A DNA stretch of 64,000 nucleotides from Virgibacillus_F sp049310925 (GTDB lineage Bacteria > Bacillota > Bacilli > Bacillales > Amphibacillaceae): the NCBI RefSeq assembly GCF_049310925.1, contig NZ_JBMERP010000014.1:1-64000 (forward strand). Direction: 5' to 3'. Positions 50,799 through 61,028 of the stretch are shown piece by piece; positions within the stretch are counted from its first letter, which is position 1, and each line of letters starts with the position of its first letter. The notes under the pieces were generated by a model. The model was not told the DNA's origin, searched no databases, and saw nothing but the letters and a program-made list of their open reading frames with translations. The translations under genes and the position numbers were made by a program.

Positions 50799-52625
50799 AT
50801 GAAGAAAGTAGGATTTTTTCGGTCCATACAATTAAAGTTCATCATAATTTTTATATTGCTGCTTCTGGTCGCGATCCAAGTAATTGGGTCTTATTTTGTA
50901 GGAAATTTAGAGGAAAACTTAAAGGAAAACTTTAAGGACTCAGTTAATGATCGGATTGACTATCTTAGTCTTAATTTGGAACAGGCTTTTCAAAAAGAGC
51001 GGGTAGAAGGTGAAGGTCCTACACTTGAGAGTGAGGTACAAAAGATCGTAGGTGATGTTGATCCGCGTGATGTTACTAGCTTACAGGTAGTTAACATTCA
51101 AGGTCGTGTGTTAGGGACGAATGATATTAAAATCATGAAAAACATAGGGAAGAAAACCAGTGAGTCAATGATCCAAAACGTGTTAAGATTTGGGGTTTCA
51201 CAACCTAAAGAATCCTTGGACTCTAATGGCAATAGGGTATATGCAAGGACCTCAGCACTTAAAGATGATAATGGTGATATGGTTGGTGCAATCTACGTCA
51301 AGGCATCGATGGAGAGTGTTTACACTCAGTTGAGAAATATCAATGCGATATTTCTTAAAGGTTCAATACTTGCAATTACCGTCTCGGCTTTAATAGGTGT
51401 CTTAATTGCCAGAACCATTACAAAACCAATTAAAGAAATGCGACGGCAGGCCAAGACTATGGCAAAAGGTGACTTTTCACAGAAAGTAAATGTTTATAGT
51501 TCAGATGAAATAGGTAATCTCGCGGAAACATTTAATGATTTGAATGATAGATTAAGGTACTCCCAAGCAACTACTGAGGAAGAGCGAAGAAAACTTAGTT
51601 CGGTTTTATCCAATATGTCAGATGGTGTGATTGCCACGGACCATAAGGGTGCCGTAACTTTGATGAACGACGCAGCTGCTGTTTTGATTGAAAAGGACCC
51701 AGATGATGTAAGAGGTGCTTTATTGCTTGATCTCCTGCACCTAAGTGACAAGGTAAGAGATATTTCTGAGCTTCAGGACATAGGTTCTATGATTATCGAT
51801 TTTAGTGAAGAAGAAGAAGTTTTTCTTATACGGGCAAATTTCTCTGTTATATCAGACGAAGAAGAAGAGGTTATTGGATTCATTACTGTAATAAGTGACG
51901 TAACCGAGCAGGAAAAGGCAGAACAGGAACGGCGTGAATTTGTTTCAAATGTGTCACATGAATTAAGAACGCCATTAACAACTATGCGTAGTTATATTGA
52001 AGCACTAACTGACGGGGCTTGGGAAGACAAGGAAATTGCACCTAAGTTCCTGGGCGTTACACAAAATGAAACAGAGCGAATGATTCGAATGGTAAATGAT
52101 CTCCTGCAACTTTCAAAAATGGATCATAAAGATTATGGATTGCATAAAGAGAGAACCGATTTCATTCCATATTTCCATCGGATTATTGACCGTTTTGACA
52201 TGAATGTTGCAGAAAAATTGAAACTAAAAAGAGATTTACCAAATGGGCAACACTATGTTTATTTAGATAAAGATAAGATGACACAGGTACTAGATAATAT
52301 TATATCAAATGCTATTAAATACTCTCCAGATGGAGGAGTAATTCGTTTTAAAGTGGAGAAACAAAAGTATCAATTGTTGATCAGTATTCAAGACGTTGGT
52401 CCGGGGATTGCTTATGAAAAACTTGATAAAATCTTTGAAAGATTTTACCGTGCTGATAAAGCAAGAAACCGTAAATTGGGTGGTACTGGTTTAGGTCTTG
52501 CCATCGCGAAGGAATTAGTAGAAGCACATCATGGAAAAATATGGGCTAAAAGTAAAGAAGGTAAAGGGACTACTATTCTCTTTACACTTCCGCTAATGAA
52601 TCAGAAGCGGAGGAATTTATCATGA
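50799..52625 (+). CDS. walK: Sensor histidine kinase WalK (YycG)
   Basis: 608 aa. Transmembrane helices near 12-31 and 184-204 flank an extracellular sensor domain, followed by HAMP, PAS (about 255-370), HisKA with His387 (SNVSHELRTPL), and HATPase motifs (NIISNAIKYS, GTGLGLAI). Partner of WalR. Six bp after walR; its end overlaps walH. Confidence 0.97.
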   Translation: MKKVGFFRSIQLKFIIIFILLLLVAIQVIGSYFVGNLEENLKENFKDSVNDRIDYLSLNLEQAFQKERVEGEGPTLESEVQKIVGDVDPRDVTSLQVVNIQGRVLGTNDIKIMKNIGKKTSESMIQNVLRFGVSQPKESLDSNGNRVYARTSALKDDNGDMVGAIYVKASMESVYTQLRNINAIFLKGSILAITVSALIGVLIARTITKPIKEMRRQAKTMAKGDFSQKVNVYSSDEIGNLAETFNDLNDRLRYSQATTEEERRKLSSVLSNMSDGVIATDHKGAVTLMNDAAAVLIEKDPDDVRGALLLDLLHLSDKVRDISELQDIGSMIIDFSEEEEVFLIRANFSVISDEEEEVIGFITVISDVTEQEKAEQERREFVSNVSHELRTPLTTMRSYIEALTDGAWEDKEIAPKFLGVTQNETERMIRMVNDLLQLSKMDHKDYGLHKERTDFIPYFHRIIDRFDMNVAEKLKLKRDLPNGQHYVYLDKDKMTQVLDNIISNAIKYSPDGGVIRFKVEKQKYQLLISIQDVGPGIAYEKLDKIFERFYRADKARNRKLGGTGLGLAIAKELVEAHHGKIWAKSKEGKGTTILFTLPLMNQKRRNLS

Positions 52626-53932
52626 AAGTAGAATTAGTTAAATCAATATTATTGATTGTTATGGTAGTAATAAGCCTGTTACTGACATTTGGTTTGTGGA
52701 CTTTTCAAACAAATAAGGATGATTATCAAGGTCAGAACTTTCAAGAGAGTGTAGATATTGGTGGTCAAGAAGTAAACATCACAAAGCCAGAAGTTATAAA
52801 GCCAAGTTCAATCATTTTTCACACGAATGACAATCATTATGGTTTATCAGAACCAGAAGATTTACAAAATCTATATGAGGATATAAAGTCATGGTCGTTA
52901 TATGACTTCCAAGTAACACAAGAAAATATGAAATTGGTTGAGGGCAAGGAAGTGGAAATTGTTTTTCCGGCCGCTTTCCCGATGGAACTATTATCTAATA
53001 TGTTTAATTTCGAGGAGGTCAAATCACTGACCTTCCCTGTCTGGTCTTTCAATCGAGTCGTTATTTCTTTTAATCAAAACTCAATTCTTAAGTTACACTT
53101 TTTATCAGAGGACGGAGCGGATCAAGCAACGGCAATTGTAAAAAACCCAGGCAAATACGAGAAATTATTATCTTATTTCACAAATAAAGATAGATTGTTT
53201 GAATATGTGCTTTTTGATAAAGGAAAACAGCCAATTTATATTCCGTTAAATGAAGTTTCTTTGAATAAACGGCAATTTACAGTTACTACTATTGAACCAA
53301 TTAAGATGGTTGAAGTTTTGTTTCCAGAAACTGCTTTGTTCAGTAAGTCAGATAATTATTATAATGATGGAATACGAGGTATGAATGTTTTAAATAATGG
53401 TCAGTCTATTTCGTTTTTAAATTCGGCATTTGTCGAATATGAGCGTATGAAAGCCAGTGAAATTTTAAGCTTTAGTCTGAAGAATATTAATGATCACAAA
53501 GGTTGGACAGACACATACCGCTTGGTGAATATTGACCAACGAGATAATTTAATTCGGTACCGAATGTATTATGAAGGATACCCTACTTTTAGTAATATAA
53601 ATGCATCCATTATTGAACAACAATGGCGAAAGAATGGTGATTTATACGAATATTATCGTCCATTAATAAACTTGAAAAGCGTGCTTGACAGTGAGGTGAA
53701 AACACTGCGATCTGGGGCAGAGGTTATTGCTTATTTGGAACGTTCAGTTTCAGATGAAAAGGATTTTAAGGCAATACAAAACATTAAACTAGGTTTTCAG
53801 TATACTTACAATGAAATTTCATCATATGCGGTTTTAGAACCAGCCTGGTTTCTTAATATAAATGGCGTATGGCAACCAATCGATTTTGAAACGAAGAAAG
53901 GGGGAGCATTGGATGCAATGGAGTCAAATTAA
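52622..53932 (+). CDS. walH: WalRK regulatory protein WalH (YycH)
   Basis: 436-aa protein with one N-terminal transmembrane helix and a large extracytoplasmic part of YycH fold (PSSIIFHTND, PEPLINL-like segments). In B. subtilis it forms a complex with WalI and WalK and lowers kinase activity. Its start overlaps the walK stop (ATGA). Confidence 0.93.
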   Translation: MKVELVKSILLIVMVVISLLLTFGLWTFQTNKDDYQGQNFQESVDIGGQEVNITKPEVIKPSSIIFHTNDNHYGLSEPEDLQNLYEDIKSWSLYDFQVTQENMKLVEGKEVEIVFPAAFPMELLSNMFNFEEVKSLTFPVWSFNRVVISFNQNSILKLHFLSEDGADQATAIVKNPGKYEKLLSYFTNKDRLFEYVLFDKGKQPIYIPLNEVSLNKRQFTVTTIEPIKMVEVLFPETALFSKSDNYYNDGIRGMNVLNNGQSISFLNSAFVEYERMKASEILSFSLKNINDHKGWTDTYRLVNIDQRDNLIRYRMYYEGYPTFSNINASIIEQQWRKNGDLYEYYRPLINLKSVLDSEVKTLRSGAEVIAYLERSVSDEKDFKAIQNIKLGFQYTYNEISSYAVLEPAWFLNINGVWQPIDFETKKGGALDAMESN

Positions 53933-54842
53933 AACACTATTTATCCTTTGCTTTTTCGTTCTTAATGTATTTTTACTCGTTCAGTTTGTAAATAAGCAAA
54001 ACAAAGAAGATTTAGATGAGTTAAAAGACCAGCAAGAAGCAACGATTGAAGAAAACCTTAAATCAGAAAATATCAAAATACGACCAGAGAAGCTTCCTGA
54101 AGCTAAAGAAGGTTCTTATATAAAGGTTGTACAACAACAATTTAGTGAAGAAGATATTAGTATGATAAAGGGAATTAAAAAACAAACGACGGCTGTAATC
54201 AATAATGATTTTATAATATCGAAGTTAAATGAGCCTTTTCCAATTAATCAGGATGCATCGAATGATGAAATAGTCGGGTTGGTAAAAAAAGAATTGGAAA
54301 TTATCTCACAAGAAAGTTATGTTTTTTGGAATTGGAACGAAGAGATGAATGTATTGGTCTTTTTCCAGGAGAAGAAAGCTCGTCCAATCTACTTCAACCA
54401 AAATGGTATGCTCCTCGTATTCTTAAATGAAAAAAATGAAATAAGTTTTTATACACAATCATTATTAGGCGAGGTCGTAGATAAAAAAGAACAAGTACCA
54501 TTAGTAAAACCATTAACAGCTATTAATGTCTTGTATCAAAAAAACTCCTTAATTTCAGGTGAAGAAGTTACAGCTATTGATATAGGTTTTTACACAAGAT
54601 TAGCTGATCCAGACGGGCCGCAGGTTTTTGCACCTACATGGAAGGTATCTGTTGATGGCGAACGAAGCTATTTTGTTAATGCGATTGAAGGATATATATT
54701 TTTAAACAATGATATGGAATTTTTAACCAATTCTATTAAGGCTATTATTGAGAAAGTGGATAGGATTGAAAATGATTCGGTTTTAAAGAATTATCTTGTA
54801 AACATGTTAAAGAAACGATTAGAGCCAACGAAATCGGAGTGA
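53913..54842 (+). CDS. walI: WalRK regulatory protein WalI (YycI)
   Basis: 309-aa bitopic membrane protein (transmembrane helix about 7-26) with an extracytoplasmic YycI domain. The start ATG at 53913 lies inside the walH 3' end (20-bp overlap) with a GGGGG ribosome site 7-8 bases upstream, so translation is coupled. Partner of WalH. Confidence 0.93.
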   Translation: MQWSQIKTLFILCFFVLNVFLLVQFVNKQNKEDLDELKDQQEATIEENLKSENIKIRPEKLPEAKEGSYIKVVQQQFSEEDISMIKGIKKQTTAVINNDFIISKLNEPFPINQDASNDEIVGLVKKELEIISQESYVFWNWNEEMNVLVFFQEKKARPIYFNQNGMLLVFLNEKNEISFYTQSLLGEVVDKKEQVPLVKPLTAINVLYQKNSLISGEEVTAIDIGFYTRLADPDGPQVFAPTWKVSVDGERSYFVNAIEGYIFLNNDMEFLTNSIKAIIEKVDRIENDSVLKNYLVNMLKKRLEPTKSE

Positions 54843-54847
54843 ATGTA

Positions 54848-55645
54848 ATGACTTTACGTTTTAGTGTATTAGCATCGGGTAGTACTGGGAATGCTTTCTA
54901 TATAGAATCGGATGAAGAGAGATTATTGGTGGATGCAGGATTAAGTGGTAAGCAATTGGACAAGCTTCTTGGCGAAGCAAGTGTAGATCCTACGAAGCTA
55001 ACGGGTATATTAGTTACGCATGAGCATAGTGATCATATAAAAGGTCTAGGAATCATTGCTCGTAAATATAATTTACCAATATATGCTAATGAAAAAACCT
55101 GGAAGGCAATGGAAGGCTCTATTGGTAAAATTGCATTAGATCAAAAATTCCACTTTGGTATGGAAGAGATAAAAACATTTGGTGACATGGAAATTGAATC
55201 ATTTGGTGTATCACATGATGCCGCAGAACCTATGTTTTATACCTTCCATCATGACAATAAAAAGGTTGCGTTGGTAACAGATCTTGGCTATGTTTCCGAA
55301 CGCATTAAAAAAACTGTAGAAGATGCAGATGCTTACATTTTTGAAGCAAACCATGATGTTGGTATGTTACGGATGGGGCGATATCCATGGAATGTTAAAA
55401 GACGTATATTGGGTGACTCAGGTCATGTTTCGAATGAAGACTGTGGTCTAGCTCTATATGATATTATTGGTAATCGAACAAAACGTATTTATTTAGCACA
55501 TTTAAGTCAAGATAACAATATGAAAGATCTAGCCCGAATGTCGGTTAGTGGTGTGTTAGAAGAACGTGGCGTCGCCATCAACAAGACAATACGGATTATG
55601 GATACAGATCCAAAAAGAGCAACAGAGCTGTATGAAGTTGTATAA
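54848..55645 (+). CDS. walJ: MBL-fold metallohydrolase WalJ (YycJ)
   Basis: 265-aa metallo-beta-lactamase-fold protein. Start MTLRFSVLASGSTGN, metal site THEHSDH, then further His/Asp ligands (SHDAAEP, TDLGY). In related bacteria it links wall regulation with DNA replication and repair; exact substrate unknown. The ATG at 54848 follows GGAG 8 bases upstream. Part of the wal operon. Confidence 0.93.
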   Translation: MTLRFSVLASGSTGNAFYIESDEERLLVDAGLSGKQLDKLLGEASVDPTKLTGILVTHEHSDHIKGLGIIARKYNLPIYANEKTWKAMEGSIGKIALDQKFHFGMEEIKTFGDMEIESFGVSHDAAEPMFYTFHHDNKKVALVTDLGYVSERIKKTVEDADAYIFEANHDVGMLRMGRYPWNVKRRILGDSGHVSNEDCGLALYDIIGNRTKRIYLAHLSQDNNMKDLARMSVSGVLEERGVAINKTIRIMDTDPKRATELYEVV

Positions 55646-55683
55646 ACTGGGCTAGGCACCATTTGTATGAAAGGGATGATAGG

Positions 55684-56880
55684 ATGGACGATTATACAAA
55701 TAACTCTCCACCATCAAGGAAAAAGACAGGCTGGATTTTCCCCATTCTAATAGGTGTAATAATAGGTGTCGTAGTTGTAGTTGTTGCAATGCCTACATTA
55801 ATGAAGTCAAACATGGTGCCACAGGAATGGGCAAACAGTTCAATAAACAAAAACGATGTGGTGCCACAAGGTGAAAGTAGTAATTTTGTTAAAGTAGATG
55901 TTTCTACCCAAATAACTGATGTTATAGAAAAGGTGGCCCCAGCTGTAGTTGGAGTAGTAAATATTCAACAGCAGATGGATTTTTGGCAAAAGCAAGAAAG
56001 TAAAGCTGGCACAGGGTCTGGAGTAATCTATAAAAAAGAAGGTGGCAACGCTTTTGTTATCACCAATCATCATGTTGTAGATGGCGCTGATACGGTTGAA
56101 GTTGTGCTATCCAATGACACTCATATAAATGCTGAAATAATTGGTAGTGATTTGTTTTCTGATTTAGCGGTTCTCCGTATAGACGGTAAAAACATTGATC
56201 AGGTTATTCAGATGGGATCATCGGATGATGTTAAGGTAGGGGAACCAGCAATTGCGATTGGCAATCCATTAGGTATGCGGTTTTCTGGTTCCGTCACACA
56301 AGGCGTAATCAGTGGAAAGCAACGAACGGTTCCTCAGGACTTTAATCAAGATGGTCGACCAGACTGGCAGGCAGAGGTAATCCAAACCGATGCTGCAATT
56401 AACCCAGGTAATAGTGGCGGTGCTTTAATTAACATTAAAGGGCAGTTAATTGGTATTAATTCGATGAAAATTAACGAAGCAGCTGTTGAAGGAATTGGAT
56501 TTGCAATCCCTGTTGACATCGTGAGACCGATTGTCAATGAACTTGAGAAAAAAGGTAAGATAACCAGACCATACTTAGGAGTAGAAATTTATTCACTTGA
56601 AGAAGTGCCTCAAACAGAATGGGACAGTACATTAAGCCTCCCAAGTGGCGTTAAAGGTGGCGTGTACGTTTGGAGTGTAGAGAAATTCTCACCCGCGGAT
56701 CAGGCTGGTCTTGAGCGCTTGGATGTTATCACTCAAGTTGATGGAAAAGAAGTCTTAAACATGATTGATTTACGCAAAATCCTATATCAGGATAAAGAAG
56801 TAGGAGACGATTTAAAAGTCACTTACTATCGCGGCAGCGACAAGCAAACAACAACAATAAAGCTTGGAAAACAACGGTAA
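55684..56880 (+). CDS. HtrA-type serine protease (YyxA/HtrC)
   Basis: 398 aa. Cytosolic N-tail of about 20 residues, transmembrane anchor (about 21-43), trypsin-like domain with His (NHHVVDGA), Asp (SDLAVLRI) and Ser (NPGNSGGAL), and one C-terminal PDZ domain. Degrades misfolded exported proteins. Start at 55684 with AAAGGGATG upstream. Last gene of the wal operon, as in Bacillus. Confidence 0.94.
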   Translation: MDDYTNNSPPSRKKTGWIFPILIGVIIGVVVVVVAMPTLMKSNMVPQEWANSSINKNDVVPQGESSNFVKVDVSTQITDVIEKVAPAVVGVVNIQQQMDFWQKQESKAGTGSGVIYKKEGGNAFVITNHHVVDGADTVEVVLSNDTHINAEIIGSDLFSDLAVLRIDGKNIDQVIQMGSSDDVKVGEPAIAIGNPLGMRFSGSVTQGVISGKQRTVPQDFNQDGRPDWQAEVIQTDAAINPGNSGGALINIKGQLIGINSMKINEAAVEGIGFAIPVDIVRPIVNELEKKGKITRPYLGVEIYSLEEVPQTEWDSTLSLPSGVKGGVYVWSVEKFSPADQAGLERLDVITQVDGKEVLNMIDLRKILYQDKEVGDDLKVTYYRGSDKQTTTIKLGKQR

Positions 56881-56933
56881 AAAAACCTCCATCTTCGATT
56901 AAGTGAACTACTTAATCTTGGATGGAGGTTTTT
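56881..56933 (+). terminator. Terminator of the wal operon
   Basis: Long inverted repeat AAAACCTCCATC...GATGGAGGTTTT with inner GATTAAGT/ACTTAATC, then Ts. Confidence 0.92.
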
Positions 56934-57095
56934 ATCTTCCATGAACGGGGTTATTTAGTACAGTTGAAGGTTGAAAAGCCATCAACTTATAGCAGATTTA
57001 TTAAAGCGAACACATGTGCATATGTGTATAAGTCTGTGGATAACCCTCTGGTTATTGCCTGAAAATGAATATTAAACGCTTTTGTTCCGCTTCTA

Positions 57096-57470
57096 TTAGT
57101 TAAATTTTCTACCCTTGACATGGTTAAATAGTAACAGTAATAAAATTAACATAACAATGTCAAGTCGTGCTTTGTACAGGAATTGAAAAAAACCTTGATC
57201 TGTAAGAAATGGTAATTTTGTTAATAAAATGGCTGCAATCATAATCACAATCAGTGGAACTGTAGCTTCTTTGACATAATAACCACTGGCTATCATAGCA
57301 CCACATAATATTTCAGTAATTGCAACGATTAATAATACAGTAGCCGGATACGGTATATCTAAGCTGGCAAAGATAGGTAGAAAGTCATCGAATAGTAATT
57401 TAACAAGACCAGTAATAATAAAAACATAACCAACCGTATAACACACCCACTTACCCATCGGCATTTTCAA
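57096..57470 (-). CDS. DoxX family membrane protein
   Basis: About 124 aa with four transmembrane segments (YTVGYVFIITGLVKLLF, ILCGAMIASGYY). It resembles small DoxX/DoxD-like proteins; role unknown. I place the start at the TTG 57470, 6 bases after GGGGGTG; an ATG at 57464 is the alternative, and longer in-frame starts lack a ribosome site. Stands alone between the wal operon and the ABC exporter. A perfect DnaA box (57035-57043) lies just beyond its 3' end. Confidence 0.75.
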   Translation of the reverse strand: MKMPMGKWVCYTVGYVFIITGLVKLLFDDFLPIFASLDIPYPATVLLIVAITEILCGAMIASGYYVKEATVPLIVIMIAAILLTKLPFLTDQGFFQFLYKARLDIVMLILLLLLFNHVKGRKFN

Positions 57471-57640
57471 TGTTAACACCCCCAATCTATTATTGTTTAA
57501 CGTATTCCATTGAACCAAGACCTGTACACTATCAAATAATCGAGCTTTTTAATGTATATGCAAGGCTTGGTCAAGTATTGACAAGTTAGTCTATATATTT
57601 TTCTAGGGGTGCCTTCTTATTGCCATTAGACAGGATTAGA

Positions 57641-57720
57641 CTTATAATTTTCTTTAGCAGTAAATAAGTGTAACTAAGGCTTTGACCAGAAGGCTCGCCA
57701 ATAAGCCTAGTTTTCTAATA
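57641..57720. repeat. Degenerate R2 repeat
   Basis: Keeps GTAACTAAGGCTTTGACC and GGCTCGCCAATAAGCC, i.e. the second R2 hairpin with changes, and only a stub of the first. It ends 26 bp before the ABC exporter. Confidence 0.6.
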
Positions 57721-57746
57721 CATATTTAAAAAGGAAGTGCAATTCA

Positions 57747-59465
57747 GTGATTCAACGTTTTTTCTCTTATTACAAGCCGCATAAACGGCTATTTATGATA
57801 GATTTTGGTTGTGCTGTTATTGTTGCAATACTTGAACTGGCATTCCCGGTCGCAGTACAAAAATTTATTGATCAATTACTGCCTGAAGAAAATTGGAATA
57901 TAATTGTTTTAGTTAGTATTGGTTTATTAGTTATTTATTTACTTAGTACATTTCTTCAATACGTTGTTACTTATTGGGGGCATAAGCTGGGCGTTAATAT
58001 CGAAACAGACATGCGTCAGGATTTGTTCAACCATGTACAAAAACAATCTTTTCGGTTTTTTGATAATACAAAAACTGGACATATCATGAGTCGGATAACC
58101 AATGACTTATTTGATATTGGAGAACTCGCCCATCATGGACCAGAAGACTTTTTTATCGCTATTATGACCTTTGTTGGTGCGTTTTGGATTATGTTTACCT
58201 ATAACGCCAAGCTGGCATTGATTATTCTGTTTGTGGTACCGATCCTGGTTTGGTTAATCACTTTTAGTAATATTAAGATGAATGCCGCGTGGAAAAAGAT
58301 GTATACGGACATAGCGGAAGTAAATGGTCGGGTAGAAGATGCCGTATCAGGTGTACGTGTTGTTCAATCATTTACAAATGAAAAGCATGAAATGGCTCGC
58401 TTTACAAAGGATAATTACAGCTTTCGTGCAGCAAAAATCAGTGCATATAAGGTAATGGCGTTTGTCCATTCCAACATTTATATGATGATGCGTTTAATTG
58501 TTTTAATCGTTTTAGTTGTAGGTTCATGGCTAGCTTTCAACAATGAAACATTTACAAACGGTGACCTCGTTGCCTTTATCCTATTTACGAACGTACTGTT
58601 TAAACCAATTGAAAAAATTAGTGCACTGCTTGAGTTATATCCGAAGGGGATGGCAGGGTTTAAGCGATTCACTGATATACTTGATGTAAGCCCTGAGGTT
58701 GTGAATCGTAAAAATGCGCAGGAGGTTAAGTCGTTGAAAGGTAATATTAAATTTGACAATGTTACTTTCGGCTACGAGAAAACACAGTCCTCTGTGCTTG
58801 ATAATTTAAGCTTCTCAGTAGATGCGGGAGAAACCATCGCATTCGTTGGTCCATCGGGAGCGGGGAAAACAACAATTTGTTCGCTGATTCCACGTTTCTA
58901 TGATGTGAACAGTGGCAGCATAAGTATTGATGGGATAGATCTACGGGACATGACGAAAGAATCTCTGCGTCATCAAATTAGTATTGTACAACAGGATGTA
59001 TTTTTATTTACCGGAACGCTGCGCGAAAATATCGCATATGGAAAGCTTGATGCAACAGATGAAGAAATTGAAAAAGCCGCAAAAGATGCTCATATGGTAG
59101 AGTTTATCAATGAGTTGCCAAATGGCTATGGAACGCAGGTTGGAGAGCGTGGATTAAAGCTGTCTGGTGGTCAAAAACAACGTATCGCAATCGCGCGGAT
59201 GTTTTTAAAAAATCCACCAATTCTCATATTGGATGAAGCAACTTCAGCGTTGGATACAGAAACAGAAATGATCATTCAGAAGGCTTTGAATAAACTGGCA
59301 AAAGATCGAACAACTCTTGTTATCGCACACCGCCTAGCAACCATTAAGAACGCTGATCGCATTATGGTTGTCACAAAAGATGGTATTGCTGAACAGGGTA
59401 GCCATGAAGAACTGATCAAGCGTGATGGTATCTTTGCTAATTTGCATAAAGTACAGATGACGTAA
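57747..59465 (+). CDS. ABC transporter, half-size exporter with fused ATPase
   Basis: 572 aa. Six transmembrane helices (1 to about 310), then an ATPase domain with Walker A GPSGAGKTT, signature LSGGQKQR, Walker B ILILDEATSALD and AHRLAT. It should act as a homodimer exporting a lipid, peptide or drug; it looks like the YfiC/YknU group but the substrate is unknown. GTG start with AAGGAAG upstream. Monocistronic. Confidence 0.9.
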   Translation: MIQRFFSYYKPHKRLFMIDFGCAVIVAILELAFPVAVQKFIDQLLPEENWNIIVLVSIGLLVIYLLSTFLQYVVTYWGHKLGVNIETDMRQDLFNHVQKQSFRFFDNTKTGHIMSRITNDLFDIGELAHHGPEDFFIAIMTFVGAFWIMFTYNAKLALIILFVVPILVWLITFSNIKMNAAWKKMYTDIAEVNGRVEDAVSGVRVVQSFTNEKHEMARFTKDNYSFRAAKISAYKVMAFVHSNIYMMMRLIVLIVLVVGSWLAFNNETFTNGDLVAFILFTNVLFKPIEKISALLELYPKGMAGFKRFTDILDVSPEVVNRKNAQEVKSLKGNIKFDNVTFGYEKTQSSVLDNLSFSVDAGETIAFVGPSGAGKTTICSLIPRFYDVNSGSISIDGIDLRDMTKESLRHQISIVQQDVFLFTGTLRENIAYGKLDATDEEIEKAAKDAHMVEFINELPNGYGTQVGERGLKLSGGQKQRIAIARMFLKNPPILILDEATSALDTETEMIIQKALNKLAKDRTTLVIAHRLATIKNADRIMVVTKDGIAEQGSHEELIKRDGIFANLHKVQMT

Positions 59466-59476
59466 TTACACATATT

Positions 59477-59521
59477 AAAAACCGTTAACCCCTTACTAAT
59501 ACAGGGTTTAACGGTTTTTTC
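59477..59521. terminator. Bidirectional terminator between the exporter and gtrA
   Basis: AAAACCGTTAACCC / GGGTTTAACGGTTTT stem with a T run on the plus side and a shorter T stretch on the minus side; serves the convergent genes. Confidence 0.85.
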
Positions 59522-59968
59522 TTAGTCATTTTTTTCTTGAAACACAAAATACTTTTGCCCAATGAAGTTTAAAATGGTATAAAATCCTGTCCCAATAATG
59601 ACAGCAAGCATATCTGATCCAACTAAACCAGAAAGCTCTTCAGGCAATACGTATCTAGTTACCATTAAACTGCCATTATAGGAAATGAAATAGCAGGTTA
59701 GAATAATCAGTATGAATCTTGGGACACCAGTATTTACACTGACATGGCTTTTAAACGTAAAGTTTCGGTTTAGAATATAACTAGCCGCTGCTCCGATTGT
59801 GTTTCCTATTAACGTTGAAGTCCAGTAATTCCAGCCCAATACGTTCAAAAGGAAAAACATTATAGACAGACCTATAAGGGTGTTGAAGATACCAACAAGT
59901 AAGAAGCGGATCAGGTGATTAGTTGGTTTCGGATAGCTTTCGGGCATTGAGCCTACGTGATGGTTCAT
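59522..59968 (-). CDS. GtrA family membrane protein
   Basis: About 148 aa, four transmembrane helices with the GtrA pattern (FLLVGIFNTLIGLSIMF at the start, FTIL-type end with FIGQKYFVF). GtrA proteins probably flip undecaprenyl-phosphate-linked sugars made by the neighbouring glycosyltransferase. It overlaps that gene's 3' end by about 50 bp. ATGs at 59986, 59968 and 59947 are possible; GGAGA stands 11 bases before 59968, so the start is uncertain. Confidence 0.82.
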   Translation of the reverse strand: MNHHVGSMPESYPKPTNHLIRFLLVGIFNTLIGLSIMFFLLNVLGWNYWTSTLIGNTIGAAASYILNRNFTFKSHVSVNTGVPRFILIILTCYFISYNGSLMVTRYVLPEELSGLVGSDMLAVIIGTGFYTILNFIGQKYFVFQEKND

Positions 59969-60956
59969 TTTCGATACGGTCTCCATTCAACAGATGGCGT
60001 TGCAGGGGCATATTCAACGTGTTAATATCGATAATATACCGTGGCCTCCGTTTTGTTTCTTTATAAATTTTCCCTATATATTCTCCGACAAGCCCAAGTG
60101 CTATTAGCTGCAGGCCACCAATCAACCAAATAGATGTAATCAGTGAAGTCCAGCCAGTTTCTGTATTACCAAAAAATTTAAGTGATAAGAAATAGCCACC
60201 AAAGATTATACTTAGCATGAACGAAATACAGCCAATTACCAGCACAAGACGTATTGGTGTAACCGAAAACGAAGTAATTCCGTCAAGAGCAAATGAAAGC
60301 ATTTTTTTCAAAGGATACTTTGTTTCCCCAGCCAGTCTCTTTTTTCGATTGTAATGGACTATCGTCGATTTAAATCCTATAAGTGGCACAATTCCCCGCA
60401 AGAACATGTTTGCTTCATCAAAGTGTTCCAGCTCTCCAACCGCCCTACTGCTCATCTGTCGATAATCGGCATGGTTGTAAACGAGGTTAACGCCCATTTT
60501 CCGCATTACTTTGTAGAAACCTTCTGCTGTGTACCGTTTAAAAAAGTTATCGGTATCACGCTTTTGTCTTACGCCGTAAACTTCATAGCCTTGCTTAAAT
60601 TTTTCAACAAACGTACTGATAATAGCTATGTCGTCTTGCAGATCAGCGTCAATTGAAATCAGGCAATCAGACGAATCTTTTGCAGAAAACAAACCTGCGA
60701 GAAGTGCATTTTGATGGCCAACATTTCTTGAAAGTTTTAGTCCACGAATGAAATCCCCCTTAATTGTTTCATGGTAGATCATAGACCAGGTCTTATCCTG
60801 GCTTCCGTCATCAACGAATAATATTCTACTATTTTTTGAAACCTCCAGGTTGGCAACCATTTTTGATAATAGGTTGTTCAATTGTGCAAAGGCTTCTGGA
60901 AGAACAGCTTCTTCGTTATAACATGGGACGACAATAGTTAAAACAGGTTCCTTCAT
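59919..60956 (-). CDS. Family 2 glycosyltransferase (YkoT/GtrB-like)
   Basis: 345 aa. GT-A domain with VPCYNEEAVLPEAF near residue 10 and the metal-binding SIDADLQDD, then two C-terminal transmembrane helices (about 235-305). Such enzymes add a sugar to undecaprenyl phosphate at the membrane. Start ATG with AGGAGGA upstream. Clustered with gtrA and a DUF6044 protein, an arrangement like B. subtilis ykoS-ykoT for extracytoplasmic glycosylation. Confidence 0.9.
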   Translation of the reverse strand: MKEPVLTIVVPCYNEEAVLPEAFAQLNNLLSKMVANLEVSKNSRILFVDDGSQDKTWSMIYHETIKGDFIRGLKLSRNVGHQNALLAGLFSAKDSSDCLISIDADLQDDIAIISTFVEKFKQGYEVYGVRQKRDTDNFFKRYTAEGFYKVMRKMGVNLVYNHADYRQMSSRAVGELEHFDEANMFLRGIVPLIGFKSTIVHYNRKKRLAGETKYPLKKMLSFALDGITSFSVTPIRLVLVIGCISFMLSIIFGGYFLSLKFFGNTETGWTSLITSIWLIGGLQLIALGLVGEYIGKIYKETKRRPRYIIDINTLNMPLQRHLLNGDRIENEPSRRLNARKLSETN

Positions 60957-61028
60957 TTTTGTATCCTCCTGTTGCTAAGCTGTATATACTTAGTATTTTG
61001 ACATGTAGAGTTAGGAAATGCAGAAAAC